Part shown: positions 52,174 to 61,902 of the stretch, piece by piece | Position numbering within the stretch: the stretch's first letter is position 1 | Layout of the letters: every line of letters begins with the position of its first letter | Assembly (NCBI RefSeq): GCF_000246855.1 | Contig: NC_016609.1 | Span: 248,001-312,000, forward strand | Length of the DNA: 64,000 nt | Source of the DNA: Niastella koreensis GR20-10 | GTDB lineage: Bacteria > Bacteroidota > Bacteroidia > Chitinophagales > Chitinophagaceae | Reading direction: 5' to 3' | Position numbers and translations under genes: made by a program | Notes under the pieces: model-generated | Database searches by the model: none | Told to the model about the DNA's origin: nothing | The model's input: only the letters and a program-made list of their open reading frames with translations

Positions 52174-52380
52174 TTATTTGGTTTCTACTTCCAGTATTTC
52201 CTCATCGGGGAGTTTAGTTGCTTCCCTAATTACCTGTAAAGCAGCAGCTTTGGTAAGATTGTCGCTGTTTTTTTGAATATACCTGGCAATGGTGAACTCT
52301 GTACAGCCAAGTACATCCATCAGGCGGCGACGGGTAACTGGATTATTGATTGCCTTTAAAGCTTTTTGGCTGAGTTTCAT
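52174..52380 (-). CDS. Small helix-turn-helix protein, 68 residues
   Basis: The protein is compact and helical (MKLSQKALKAINNPVTRRRL, MDVLGCTEFTIARYIQKNSD, LTKAAALQVIREATKL), consistent with a small Cro-like DNA-binding protein common in Bacteroidota. It is divergent from S24 regulator 2 across a 114-base control region, an arrangement like cro and cI in temperate phages. Its target is inferred to be that region. Confidence 0.72.
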   Translation of the reverse strand: MKLSQKALKAINNPVTRRRLMDVLGCTEFTIARYIQKNSDNLTKAAALQVIREATKLPDEEILEVETK

Positions 52381-52400
52381 TATTTCTTAATTTGGTACAG

Positions 52401-52460
52401 TAATTTTGCTCTATAAAGGTAATGGAAAATATTACATTTTATATATTTTATAAGTGTAAT
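52401..52460. promoter_or_regulatory. Divergent control region of the small HTH and S24 regulator 2 genes
   Basis: TAATTTTG (52401-52408) is a perfect -7 match on the plus strand. ATTACA (52431-52436) and TGTAAT (52455-52460) form an inverted repeat whose similarity continues inward. The TTACA half-site is shared with the region in front of S24 regulator 1. Confidence 0.45.
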
Positions 52461-52494
52461 TTCTTACTTCTTCTCACTTAATTGACTGATATCA

Positions 52495-53157
52495 ATGCAA
52501 ATTGGCGATAGGTTAAAAGAACTTCGTAAAAAGAAGAATATAAAAATGCCTGCTATTGCAAAAGCAACCGGCATTTCAAAAGAAAACCTGTATAAATGGG
52601 AGAAGGGCACCAAGCCCAGTGACTTTGCTTTGTATAACAAGCTGGTTGAATTTCTGGATAAAGTAGAAAGCACGCCCGATTACGTATTCGAGGAACCCAA
52701 AGCGAATAACGGTAAACAAATCGAACAGGCAGCCCAACCTTTATTTACCGGCATCTATCTTACCACTGATGAAGATGCCCTGCCGCTGGCCGATGGCAAA
52801 GCGCCCGGCATTACCACCCTCAACGATAAACCCATGTTGGTAGGCTGGCGTATCGATGCGCCCGTGATCGGATATTTTGATTGCGTGATTGCCGTAATCG
52901 GCGATAGCATGGAACCAAAATTTAAAAGTGGCAGCTGGATCGCTTTGAAAAAACTACGCTTCACCAAAATTCTGAATGGCGGTTATTACTATTATATTGT
53001 TGATAAAAACCTGCAAGGCCTTTTGCGCCGCGTTCAACCCTCTGCTGAGAACAACAGCATTATCCTGATTGCGGAAAATAACCAATACCCCGAAATTGTA
53101 AGGAAGATGGAAGATGTACTGGCCATCTTCAGTGTGGAAGCCGTTATAATGAAATAA
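52495..53157 (+). CDS. XRE-HTH / S24 LexA-like regulator 2, putative non-cleaving
   Basis: The 220-residue protein is a paralogue of the one at 51156: HTH IKMPAIAKATGISKENLYKW, S24 nucleophile in VIGDSM (S138). The general-base position reads LLRRV (R178) in place of Lys, and the linker has Pro-Gly (DGKAPG) where the first protein has Ala-Gly. It therefore probably does not cleave itself. It is divergent from a small HTH gene and ends 220 bases before the chemotaxis operon. Confidence 0.88.
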   Translation: MQIGDRLKELRKKKNIKMPAIAKATGISKENLYKWEKGTKPSDFALYNKLVEFLDKVESTPDYVFEEPKANNGKQIEQAAQPLFTGIYLTTDEDALPLADGKAPGITTLNDKPMLVGWRIDAPVIGYFDCVIAVIGDSMEPKFKSGSWIALKKLRFTKILNGGYYYYIVDKNLQGLLRRVQPSAENNSIILIAENNQYPEIVRKMEDVLAIFSVEAVIMK

Positions 53158-53379
53158 GTGCTTACCCTGACCCATATCCCCGCCCCGTAATAAATAAGTT
53201 GTTGAGTCTCTTATTCATACTTCGTTCCCCCTTAGTGGTAACATACCACACCGCTACATGTAAACCAGTAACCTCCTGATATTTGGTGTAACATCAATAG
53301 GGTGCACCGCCCTCCATGACGTTATTTTACAATTGAGATAACAGCCCTACCCCTTTTGATAAAATCCAAATATCCTTTT

Positions 53380-53742
53380 ATGAATAAGACCGTACTGGTT
53401 GTAGATGATTCCGATTTTGTGGTGCAAATGATCCGGTTCACCCTTGAACAGGAAGGGTATACAACCCTGGCCGGCATCGATGGCCAGGATGCATTAAAAC
53501 ACTTCGATGGCCAGCATATTGACCTGGTGATTACCGACCTGAATATGCCAAAGCTGGATGGCCTGGGCCTTATACATTCCATTCGCCTGCAGGCTGCCTA
53601 CCAGCACATTCCCATTGTATTATTCGATTCGCACAGTAACAGCGACACCGATTATTTAAAGAGATCGGGCGCCAATGCTTTATTGTCGAAAGACATGATG
53701 AATGAAACACTGGTTTCCACTGTAAAACAGATGATCGGTTAA
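53380..53742 (+). CDS. cheY: CheY-like single-domain response regulator
   Basis: The 120-residue receiver domain has the acidic pocket VLVVDDSD and phospho-acceptor D53 in VITDLNMP. The usual Thr before the switch segment is replaced (IVLFDSHS), and the Lys motif reads LLSKDMM instead of KPF, so switching may differ from classical CheY. It directly precedes cheA (the ATG follows the stop without gap), so it should be its phosphorylation target. ATG at 53380 is chosen over a TTG start. GTGGTA/TACCAC (53235-53249) forms a small hairpin upstream. Confidence 0.9.
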   Translation: MNKTVLVVDDSDFVVQMIRFTLEQEGYTTLAGIDGQDALKHFDGQHIDLVITDLNMPKLDGLGLIHSIRLQAAYQHIPIVLFDSHSNSDTDYLKRSGANALLSKDMMNETLVSTVKQMIG

Positions 53743-55395
53743 ATGAACCCGTTTGAAGCCAAATATACCTCAGAGGCCCTGGAGCTGCTGGCCGAGCTGG
53801 AAAAAGGAATGCTGTTGCTGGAAACGCATCCCGACGATGCATCACTGATACAGCAGGTGTTTCGTAACCTGCATACGCTGAAAGGTAACAGCGCCATGAT
53901 GGGCTTCAGAACAATAACCGATTTTACGCATCACCTGGAAGCTATTTACGAATTGGTACGTGCAGGAAAACTAAAAGTATCTGCAGTCATCATTAATATT
54001 ACGCTGGCGTCCCTCGATCATTTATCGGGTTTATTAAATGGCGATAAACAAATTGGTGACAACAACAGGCATATCCACGACATTTTAACGAATGATATAG
54101 TAACCATCATCAGTTACTCAAATGAGGAGAGCCGCGAATCGGAACCGGTTGCCTTTGAAGGGCAAACCGTAAATAAAGGCGAACCGCTTACTATTGTTAC
54201 AGATGATACTGCCATCTATAAAAGAAAAACCGCTATCCCGGGTATCAGGGTACCGGTTGAACGGTTAGATACCATGATGAGCCTGGTAACGGAATTGATC
54301 ACCTTACAGGCTAAATTAAATGTACTTACCAGCGAACATCCGCAACCCGACCTGGTAGCAGCAGCCGAAAGCCTGGAGAAAATTTCCACCCGCATTCGCG
54401 ACAATGCTTTCAGCATGTGTATGGTGCCAGTTGAAAATATGGTAACGCCGTTTCACCGCATGGTGCGCGATCTGGCCGCTGAACTGCATAAAGAAATTGA
54501 TTTTGTAACAGAAGGAACCGAAACAGAGCTTGATAAAAATATAATGGAGGGGTTGCAGGACCCCCTGATGCATTTATTGCGCAACAGCATTGACCATGGC
54601 ATTGAAGAACCTGAATTGCGCCAGCAAAAAGGCAAACCCCGCCATGGCCGCATTGTGTTGAAAGCCTATTGTGCCGGCGCCTACGTGTACCTGGAAATAC
54701 AGGACGATGGCAAGGGCATGAATATAGAAAAGATCAGAAAAACCGCTGTTAGAAATGGCCTGATAGCCGAAAGCGATGTAATAAGCGATAAAGAATTGCA
54801 GCAACTGGTTTTTGTACCCGGGTTTTCAACGGCCGATCAAATTACAGAAACCTCCGGCCGCGGTGTGGGCATGGATGTGGTAAAACGCCGCATTGCCGAT
54901 ATCAAAGGCCAGGTGTCCATCTACTCCACTGAACATGAAGGCACTACCGTTATTATACAATTACCCATTACATTATCAATAATCGATGGCCTGCTGGTGA
55001 AAGTAAACGGCGCAGATTATGTAATTCCTTTATCTGCCGTAGACATTTGTCATGAAGTGTCATCGGTGCAATTGATGAATGGATTTGCCCAGGTAATGGT
55101 GATCGATGAACAAGCCATCCCCTTCATCAATTTACAGCAAGAACTGGAAGGCTTTGACGCGGGCCCGCAAAGCCATGAAATAGTGATCGTTCATTATGGG
55201 GAGAAAAAGATCGGGTTACTGGTTGATCTTATTGCCGGTAAATTTCAGGCGGTATTAAAGCCACTGGGCCGGTATTTCAATCACCTCGATATCGTTTCAG
55301 GCGCTACCATTCTGGGTGATGGCAACATTGCCCTGGTGCTTGACACCAATAAAGTAATAGCACAATCCCTCAATAAAAAAAGCAAAGCCATATGA
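53743..55395 (+). CDS. cheA: Chemotaxis histidine kinase CheA
   Basis: The 550-residue kinase has an Hpt domain with H44 (NLHTLKGNSAMMGF), a dimerisation domain near residue 165 onward (VPVERLDTMMSLVTELI), an ATP-binding domain (MHLLRNSIDHGIEEPE, LEIQDDGKGMN, SGRGVGMDVVKRRI) and a C-terminal CheW-like domain. A clear CheY-binding P2 domain is not seen in the short linker (about 60 residues). It phosphorylates the CheY-like protein encoded just upstream. It overlaps cheW by four bases (ATGA). Confidence 0.95.
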   Translation: MNPFEAKYTSEALELLAELEKGMLLLETHPDDASLIQQVFRNLHTLKGNSAMMGFRTITDFTHHLEAIYELVRAGKLKVSAVIINITLASLDHLSGLLNGDKQIGDNNRHIHDILTNDIVTIISYSNEESRESEPVAFEGQTVNKGEPLTIVTDDTAIYKRKTAIPGIRVPVERLDTMMSLVTELITLQAKLNVLTSEHPQPDLVAAAESLEKISTRIRDNAFSMCMVPVENMVTPFHRMVRDLAAELHKEIDFVTEGTETELDKNIMEGLQDPLMHLLRNSIDHGIEEPELRQQKGKPRHGRIVLKAYCAGAYVYLEIQDDGKGMNIEKIRKTAVRNGLIAESDVISDKELQQLVFVPGFSTADQITETSGRGVGMDVVKRRIADIKGQVSIYSTEHEGTTVIIQLPITLSIIDGLLVKVNGADYVIPLSAVDICHEVSSVQLMNGFAQVMVIDEQAIPFINLQQELEGFDAGPQSHEIVIVHYGEKKIGLLVDLIAGKFQAVLKPLGRYFNHLDIVSGATILGDGNIALVLDTNKVIAQSLNKKSKAI

Positions 55396-55868
55396 ACGTA
55401 CTGCAGCAGGCCGACTCCTATTTAACATTCACGCTCGACACGGGGTTGTTTGCCGTAAATGTAACCCGGGTGCTGGAGATCCTGGAAATAAAGCCCCTTG
55501 TAAAAGTACCCATGTCGCCATTGTTTATGCGCGGGGTCATCAATTTACGGGGTAATATACTGCCAGTGATAGATGCACGAATAAAGTTTGGGATGGCCGA
55601 TACGCCGTTTACCATCGATAGCTGCATAATAGTAATGGGCATAGGTTCCGGTAAGGATCCTTTGCTGGTTGGTGTGTTGGTTGATTCGGTGCGGGAGGTG
55701 ATCGAGATCCGGGAGGCCGACATTCAACCGTTTACCGGTATTGGTGCTTTTTGTAACAGTGAGCTGATAGTAGGAATGGGCAACACCGGCGACAACTTTG
55801 CCATGATTCTGGACCCCGATAAAGTATTTGCTGCTGATGAGCTGATCATCCTGGCTGCCGCCTCTTAA
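55392..55868 (+). CDS. cheW: Chemotaxis coupling protein CheW
   Basis: The 158-residue protein has the CheW pattern ([53 protein letters not shown]). It couples CheA to the receptors encoded downstream. The start overlaps the cheA stop, so expression is coupled. Complete and of normal length. Confidence 0.95.
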   Translation: MNVLQQADSYLTFTLDTGLFAVNVTRVLEILEIKPLVKVPMSPLFMRGVINLRGNILPVIDARIKFGMADTPFTIDSCIIVMGIGSGKDPLLVGVLVDSVREVIEIREADIQPFTGIGAFCNSELIVGMGNTGDNFAMILDPDKVFAADELIILAAAS

Positions 55869-55906
55869 TAATATTGCTACATTATTTAACATCCCATACC
55901 CTGAAC

Positions 55907-57685
55907 ATGAAGCCCCTTACAATTAAGCAACGCCTCATTATTTCCAGTGCTGTAATGGTATTGCTGTCTGGCACCATCTTTTACTTTGGCAACAAAAACA
56001 CCCATCAGCTGAATGAGTGGGTGAAAACCGGGGTTACCTCCCATGCCCGGTGTATTGAGCTATCGGGTAAACTGGCCGCAGACGTGCAGGCGTTGGCTAA
56101 TAACGAAAAAGAATTGTACCTGGTGCAGGAAAGGGGTAAGTTAAATAAGCTACAGGAAAAAGGAGAGAACACCATCCAGTCCATCGATCAGAACATCAGC
56201 AAAATAAAGATGGTGATGGATGAGCAGGAGAACCGGGAGTTTGAGGTGTTTCTTCAGAAATATCAAATATACCTCGAAGACTATAAACGGGTGAAACACC
56301 TGGCGGGTGAATTGAATACAACGCAAAGCAATGCCCAGGCATATGATATTATTTTAAACGAATCCACCGTTTCGCTGGAAGCTGCTACCGCCAGCCTGAA
56401 CAGGCTGATCCGGAGAAACAGCGCCGAGCTTACTACCATAGAAGAAAATACGAACACGCTGTATACAAAAGGCCAGCTGGATATGTTGATCGCATTCATC
56501 CTGGTGGTTGTTGTTATGCTAAGCATGTTACTGGTGATTATTACTTCTACCGCCCGTTCCATGGCCAAAGCCAGTATGGCTATGCAAAAGCTGGCCATGG
56601 GCGATTTCAGCAACCATATTGATGATTACCGTAAAGATGAAATAGGTCAGTTGCTTGACCAGATAAATACTACTACCAGTAAACTGCAAAAGAGTGTAGC
56701 CATTGCAAAAAAGGTTTCGGAAGGTGATCTCACCGTAGATGTAAGTAATAAACCGGAAGGAGAACTGGAAACTGCTTTACAAAGCATGGTGCTTCGGTTG
56801 CGGGATATTGTGAATGGCATTGTTTCCGGCGCAGATACGATTTCCTCAGCCAGTCAGCAGTTAAGCGCGGCCTCACAAATGATGAGTTCCGGCGCCACAG
56901 AACAGGCTGCTTCTGCCGAAGAGGTGGCTTCCTCTATGGAAGAAATGGCTGCCAATATTCAGCACAATAACAGCCATGCCTTTACTACCGAAAAAATAGC
57001 GGTGAAAGCAGCCATCGATATCATGGAAACCAACAAAGCGGTAAAGAGCACAGAAGTATCCATGAAGGAGATCACCGGCAAGATCACTATCATTGGTGAA
57101 ATCGCCCGGCAAACCAACCTGCTGGCGTTGAATGCAGCCATTGAGGCAGCCCGCGCCGGTGAGCAGGGTAAAGGTTTTGCGGTGGTAGCAGCGGAAGTAA
57201 AAAAGCTGGCTGAGCGCAGTCAGGCGGCAGCCAATGAAATAAACCAGCTCTCCTCTTCAGGCATAGATGTAGCCAGCCGTTCGGGCAAGTTGCTGTCTGC
57301 AGTAGCCCCGGATATTGAACAAACATCGGTACTGGTAAAAGAGATCAGTACTTCGGGTAAAGAACAAACGGTGAATGCCGGACAAATAAACAACGCTCTG
57401 CAGGAATTGAATCATGTAATACAACAGAATGCCGCCGTATCGGAAGAAGTGGCTGCAAGCTCTGAAGAACTGATGGTGCAGGCGGAACAATTGCGGCAGG
57501 CGGTTGATTTCTTCAAGACCGGCGATCATGCCCAATTCAGACCCGCCATACAACCGGTGTATAAGAAGCCGCCAGGCGCCAATGGCCATTCCTTTCAACA
57601 GAAACCCGTAAAACAAAACGGTCATAAAATATCCCTTGCATTGAAAGGCCGCGATCACCTCGATAACGAATACGAACAATATTAA
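55907..57685 (+). CDS. Methyl-accepting chemotaxis protein 1
   Basis: The 592-residue receptor has TM1 ([19 protein letters not shown]), a four-helix-bundle sensor domain, TM2 ([19 protein letters not shown]), a HAMP domain and a signalling domain with the hairpin tip [20 protein letters not shown]. It ends with a flexible linker and [15 protein letters not shown] fits the CheR-docking pentapeptide x-[FYWH]-x-x-[FYWH]. ATG at 55907 is chosen before the TM1 region. Ligand unknown. Highly similar to the next gene. Confidence 0.95.
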   Translation: MKPLTIKQRLIISSAVMVLLSGTIFYFGNKNTHQLNEWVKTGVTSHARCIELSGKLAADVQALANNEKELYLVQERGKLNKLQEKGENTIQSIDQNISKIKMVMDEQENREFEVFLQKYQIYLEDYKRVKHLAGELNTTQSNAQAYDIILNESTVSLEAATASLNRLIRRNSAELTTIEENTNTLYTKGQLDMLIAFILVVVVMLSMLLVIITSTARSMAKASMAMQKLAMGDFSNHIDDYRKDEIGQLLDQINTTTSKLQKSVAIAKKVSEGDLTVDVSNKPEGELETALQSMVLRLRDIVNGIVSGADTISSASQQLSAASQMMSSGATEQAASAEEVASSMEEMAANIQHNNSHAFTTEKIAVKAAIDIMETNKAVKSTEVSMKEITGKITIIGEIARQTNLLALNAAIEAARAGEQGKGFAVVAAEVKKLAERSQAAANEINQLSSSGIDVASRSGKLLSAVAPDIEQTSVLVKEISTSGKEQTVNAGQINNALQELNHVIQQNAAVSEEVAASSEELMVQAEQLRQAVDFFKTGDHAQFRPAIQPVYKKPPGANGHSFQQKPVKQNGHKISLALKGRDHLDNEYEQY

Positions 57686-57694
57686 TCCCTGACC

Positions 57695-59344
57695 ATGTTA
57701 TTAACTATAAAGCAAAAACTGATTGGGTGCTTCCTGGTACTGGTACTGTTAGCCGGCAGCATATTTTACCTGGGCAATAAGAATTCTTATGACCTCAACA
57801 ACTGGCTGAACACGGTGATCAGTACCCATGTGAACCGAATTGTACAATTGGGAAAAATTTCGGAAGAAGCAGATTGCGTGGTAAAGCTGGAAAAGGAAAT
57901 GTGTATGAACCTGGATGCCGCAAAATTGCAGGACCTGCGCCGGACTGCCGATAAAAAGATCGCCGACATTAACCAGTACGTAGAAAGTGTACGGGGTTTG
58001 CTGGATAATGAAAGCAAAACCGATCTGAACAGCTTTGTAATTAAATGGAATATTTACCTCGACTACCTGAATAAAATAAAACACCTGGCTGTTGACCTGA
58101 ATACAACCGCAAGCAATGCCGAGGCATCGAAGCTGTCGTTGAACGAGGCGGCAAATGCCGCCTCGGAAGCGGTGACTATTCTTGATACTATTATAGGAAA
58201 AGACAAAACCCGGCTGGCCACTATTGAAACCTCCACGGCAGACATGTATGCAACCGGTCATCGTAATATGATCATCCTGTTTGGGTTGATCGTGCTGGTG
58301 GCAGTACTGATCTCCTATATGATTATTGCGTCCATTACCCGCTCGGTAAACCAGGTAAAGAAAATTGCCGAAGGCAACCTGGATGTGGATTATAACAAAC
58401 ACCCCGGTGATGAACTGCAACTGGCCATTCGTAACATGGTGAACAACCTGCGCGAGATCGTTTATGGTATTATCTCCGGTGCAGATACGATTACTGCTGC
58501 CAGTCAGCAGTTAAGCGCCGTATCGCAACAGATGAGCGTGGGTGCTGCTGAACAGGCGGCCTCCGCCGAAGAGGTAGCTTCTTCTATGGAGGAAATGGCG
58601 GCGAATATTCAACAGAATAACGAGCATGCATTTGCCACCGGGAAAATTGCCGGCAAGGCGGCTGTTGAAATAATGGAAAGCAATACGGCAGTAAACAGTA
58701 CCGAATCGTCCATGAAAACCATCACGGGTAAAATAGCTATCATAGGCGAAATAGCCCGCCAAACCAATTTGCTGGCCCTGAACGCAGCTATTGAAGCGGC
58801 CCGCGCCGGCGAACAGGGAAAGGGATTTGCGGTAGTAGCTTCAGAAGTAAAAAAGCTGGCCGAACGTAGCCAGTCGGCCGCCAATGAAATAAACCAGCTC
58901 TCCTCATCGGGCATCGACATTGCCGGCAGATCGGGAAAGTTGCTGTCGGCATTGGTGCCTGAAATTGAAAGAACTTCCCTGCTGGTAAAAGAGATCAGTA
59001 CTTCAGGCAAAGAGCAAACTGTTAATGCAGAACAAATAAACAGCGCCCTGCAGGAATTGAACACCATCATTCAACAGAATGCAGCCGTATCGGAAGAAGT
59101 GGCCGCCAGTTCAGAAGAGTTGATGGTACAGGCTGAACAGCTGCGGCAGTCGATAGGGTTCTTCAAGATAGATACTTCCAAAATACATAAACCGGTAATG
59201 GGTACCACCAATAAAAAGCAACCGCTGGTAAATGGTTCCTTTACAAAAAGTATAACAACCCGGCCAGTAAACCCAAAAGCAAAGCAATGGTCAATTAACC
59301 TGGCGCGGAAAGACCACCTGGATAGTGAGTACGAGCAATATTGA
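57695..59344 (+). CDS. Methyl-accepting chemotaxis protein 2
   Basis: The 549-residue receptor is a tandem paralogue of MCP 1: TM1 ([19 protein letters not shown]), four-helix-bundle sensor, TM2 ([20 protein letters not shown]), HAMP and the tip [20 protein letters not shown]. It ends [10 protein letters not shown], so the candidate CheR-docking tail is kept. The sensor domains have diverged far more than the signalling domains, suggesting different ligands. It starts 9 bases after MCP 1. Confidence 0.95.
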   Translation: MLLTIKQKLIGCFLVLVLLAGSIFYLGNKNSYDLNNWLNTVISTHVNRIVQLGKISEEADCVVKLEKEMCMNLDAAKLQDLRRTADKKIADINQYVESVRGLLDNESKTDLNSFVIKWNIYLDYLNKIKHLAVDLNTTASNAEASKLSLNEAANAASEAVTILDTIIGKDKTRLATIETSTADMYATGHRNMIILFGLIVLVAVLISYMIIASITRSVNQVKKIAEGNLDVDYNKHPGDELQLAIRNMVNNLREIVYGIISGADTITAASQQLSAVSQQMSVGAAEQAASAEEVASSMEEMAANIQQNNEHAFATGKIAGKAAVEIMESNTAVNSTESSMKTITGKIAIIGEIARQTNLLALNAAIEAARAGEQGKGFAVVASEVKKLAERSQSAANEINQLSSSGIDIAGRSGKLLSALVPEIERTSLLVKEISTSGKEQTVNAEQINSALQELNTIIQQNAAVSEEVAASSEELMVQAEQLRQSIGFFKIDTSKIHKPVMGTTNKKQPLVNGSFTKSITTRPVNPKAKQWSINLARKDHLDSEYEQY

Positions 59345-59370
59345 GGTTTGAACAAAGTAAACAGCCAGCC

Positions 59371-60186
59371 ATGACAACCCGAGATTTCAACCGGTTAAGT
59401 GAATATATAAACAATGCCTACGGCATAAAAATGCCCGAAGCAAAAAAAGTGATGCTGGAGTGCCGCCTGCAAAAAAGACTGGCGGCGTTGAATATGGCAT
59501 CTTATAAGGAATACTGTGAGTATTTGTTTAGTGAGCAGGGCATGTCGCACGAGATGGTGCATATGGTGGATGCCGTAACCACCAACAAAACAGATTTTTT
59601 CAGGGAACCATCACATTTTGATTTTCTTACCCAGCAAGTATTACCCGAATTGTGCGAAGGGTATAATGGCTATAAAGAATTGAAAGTGTGGAGCGCCGGT
59701 TGCTCCAGTGGGGAAGAAGTGTATAGCCTGGCCATGGTGTTGCAGGAATTTACCGAAATGATCAGCGGTACCGACTATCACATCACCGGCACCGATGTAT
59801 CGTTAACCATGTTGGCAAAAGCGGTTGAAGCGGTATATGCAGAGGATCGCATTGCGGATATTCCCATGTGGTTGCGCAAGAAATACCTGCTGCGCAGCCG
59901 CGACCGGGCCAAACAAACCATTCGCATCAATGCGGAAACCCGGGCAAGAACAGATTTCAAACGGCTTAACCTGATGGATGATACTTATGACGTGCACAAT
60001 AAGTTTGATGTAATTTTCTGCCGCAATGTGCTCATTTATTTTGACAAGGCCACGCAGTGTGCTGTGATCAATAAACTGGCGGAGAAATTAAAACCTGGCG
60101 GGTATTTGTTCCTGGGTCATTCGGAAACAGTTTCCAATATGCAATTGACGTTAACGCCGGTTCAACCTACGGTATTAAAAAAGTGA
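59371..60186 (+). CDS. cheR: Chemotaxis protein methyltransferase CheR
   Basis: The 271-residue protein has an N-terminal helical CheR domain and a SAM-binding domain with VWSAGCSSGEEVYSLAMVLQ, HITGTDVSLTMLAKA and FDVIFCRNVLIYFD. It methylates glutamates on the two receptors encoded just upstream. The ATG at 59371 lies 26 bases after the MCP 2 stop; a longer TTG start is unlikely. No CheB methylesterase gene follows. Confidence 0.94.
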   Translation: MTTRDFNRLSEYINNAYGIKMPEAKKVMLECRLQKRLAALNMASYKEYCEYLFSEQGMSHEMVHMVDAVTTNKTDFFREPSHFDFLTQQVLPELCEGYNGYKELKVWSAGCSSGEEVYSLAMVLQEFTEMISGTDYHITGTDVSLTMLAKAVEAVYAEDRIADIPMWLRKKYLLRSRDRAKQTIRINAETRARTDFKRLNLMDDTYDVHNKFDVIFCRNVLIYFDKATQCAVINKLAEKLKPGGYLFLGHSETVSNMQLTLTPVQPTVLKK

Positions 60187-60246
60187 CCTGTCAGGTGTAC
60201 TTCAACAAACTGATAAAGCGGAATGTAATGGTACACCTGACAGGTC
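60185..60246. terminator. 16-bp perfect inverted repeat between convergent operons
   Basis: GACCTGTCAGGTGTAC (60185-60200) and GTACACCTGACAGGTC (60231-60246) pair perfectly around a 30-base loop. It starts within the last codons of cheR and ends 11 bases before the SusD stop. There is no T tract, so it is a possible bidirectional terminator or mRNA-stabilising hairpin. Confidence 0.6.
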
Positions 60247-60256
60247 GCAATACTTA

Positions 60257-61885
60257 TTAATTCTTCAGTGGCGGACTTGAACTGCCAGGGGTATTAAAAT
60301 CAATTTCATTCTGCGGCACATCCCAATAATCCATATAGTTATATTCCATAAAGCACGGGGTTGGTATTGAGCCGGGCTGAGCAGGTGTTAATAAATTTCC
60401 GGGAACAATTACAATGGCATTGGCCCTGCCACCGCCTTGTGCAGCCGGTTGGGTTACTCCCCAGCGACGCGCATCATAAAATGCAGTGCCCCACAAAAAC
60501 AGCGCTACCCTTCTTTCCTTTCTGAACTCTTCCAACGCCTGCGGAGCAGTTAACCCGGTACCTGCTACGTGCGCTAAACCGGAATGCTGAAAATCGCGTA
60601 CTGCATCTACTATTTGTAACCCGGCTTCGGTACTACCCGTACGCATCAACGCTTCTGCCTTCATCAATTGATTTTCTTCATAACTGCAAGCCCAGGGCAC
60701 CGTGCCTTTATTATTGCCGGTGGCATACAGGCCTCCGTTTTCAATAAAGACCGGGTCCCAGCGGGTACCAAATTGTAAACCCCGGCCCCTTTCGTTTACC
60801 TTGGGAACAGGAAAAGGGGTGAACCCGATTGCAGCCCGGTTGTCATTGGGTTTAAAATCCTGTAGCAATCGTTCGCTGGCAAAGGTGAATTGCACTACTT
60901 CGCCAATATAGAAGTAAGGATGAAATTGCCCGAGCGATACATCGTTGGTACCGCTGGGGTCCATCCCAAACTGGAAAACATTGTCGGTAGACTGTATACC
61001 CTGGTTGGCAAGGGAAATAACCTGTTGCCAGTCGGCAGGCGTCATAGCAGTTACTTTTTTATTCACCATTAAATTGCGCGCCTGTAGTGAATAGATCTGC
61101 CGTTTCCACATATCGGGTGTTACCACTTGTTTATTATCGTTGAAGGAGGCAACTATCGCCGTCATGATGGCGGTATAGTCGGCTGTGGCATTTACCGAAT
61201 TTAAAGTAGTGAGGCAGCTATTCAGTACATTGTTGGCTTCGGTCATGATGGCGGTATGATCAACAAAATCGCCATTGGTGGCGCCGGCGGTATTGGTGAT
61301 AATACCTGCCAGGTACATGGAACCAATGCGCGAGTAAGCATACCCTTTCCACCACTGTGCCCATGCTTTGAAGATGTTTATTTTATTGGTAGCATCGCCG
61401 CTGAGTTTCAGCGCCGGGTTATCCAAGGCGGTTAGCAGGTAGTTGGCCTGTGCAATAATATAATAACAGCTGGCCCATTCGTATTGAAAGGCATTCAATT
61501 CACCCGATCCCCTTGAATTAAATCCCTGCAGTTGTGTTTTTTGATCCACCGTATTGGGGTTGGTGATCACCTTACCGCCCGGCAAAGTGATCTTATACAC
61601 CTGGTTAACCCAGCGGAAACCATAATTACCATACGGGCAATAGGCTTCATCACCCATGATGCTGTGGTTGGTAAGGGCTATATGAAAAATATTGGTTTTG
61701 CCTTCGCCCGGCACATCGGCCATCATTTTTTGAAGAATACCCAATGAAAAGTTCTTTAACCCGGCTTCGGTTGTTAACGACAGTTCGGGTACAGGCTGGT
61801 TGGGATTGTTTAACTCGAGTGTTGATTTTTTACAGGCCCCCGAAACAATGGCCATGCTGAATATATATATGAGGTATCGTTTCAT
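60257..61885 (-). CDS. SusD/RagB family surface lipoprotein (second pair)
   Basis: The 542-residue protein has a lipoprotein signal (YLIYIFSMAIVSGACKKS) and SusD features such as NPNQPVPELSLTTEAGLKNF near the N-terminus and LEEFRKERRVALFLWGTAFY near the C-terminus. It belongs to the larger SusD-like group with AWAQWWKGYAYSRIGSMYLA helices. It follows its SusC partner by 17 bases. Ligand unknown; no enzyme gene is visible nearby within the window. Confidence 0.94.
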   Translation of the reverse strand: MKRYLIYIFSMAIVSGACKKSTLELNNPNQPVPELSLTTEAGLKNFSLGILQKMMADVPGEGKTNIFHIALTNHSIMGDEAYCPYGNYGFRWVNQVYKITLPGGKVITNPNTVDQKTQLQGFNSRGSGELNAFQYEWASCYYIIAQANYLLTALDNPALKLSGDATNKINIFKAWAQWWKGYAYSRIGSMYLAGIITNTAGATNGDFVDHTAIMTEANNVLNSCLTTLNSVNATADYTAIMTAIVASFNDNKQVVTPDMWKRQIYSLQARNLMVNKKVTAMTPADWQQVISLANQGIQSTDNVFQFGMDPSGTNDVSLGQFHPYFYIGEVVQFTFASERLLQDFKPNDNRAAIGFTPFPVPKVNERGRGLQFGTRWDPVFIENGGLYATGNNKGTVPWACSYEENQLMKAEALMRTGSTEAGLQIVDAVRDFQHSGLAHVAGTGLTAPQALEEFRKERRVALFLWGTAFYDARRWGVTQPAAQGGGRANAIVIVPGNLLTPAQPGSIPTPCFMEYNYMDYWDVPQNEIDFNTPGSSSPPLKN

Positions 61886-61902
61886 AACAAGTAGATTAAT
61901 GG

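Noticed and set aside
51156-53157. S24 and Cro-like genes as part of a prophage
   Set aside because: No integrase, capsid, portal, terminase or lysis genes occur nearby; only the regulatory layout resembles a phage.
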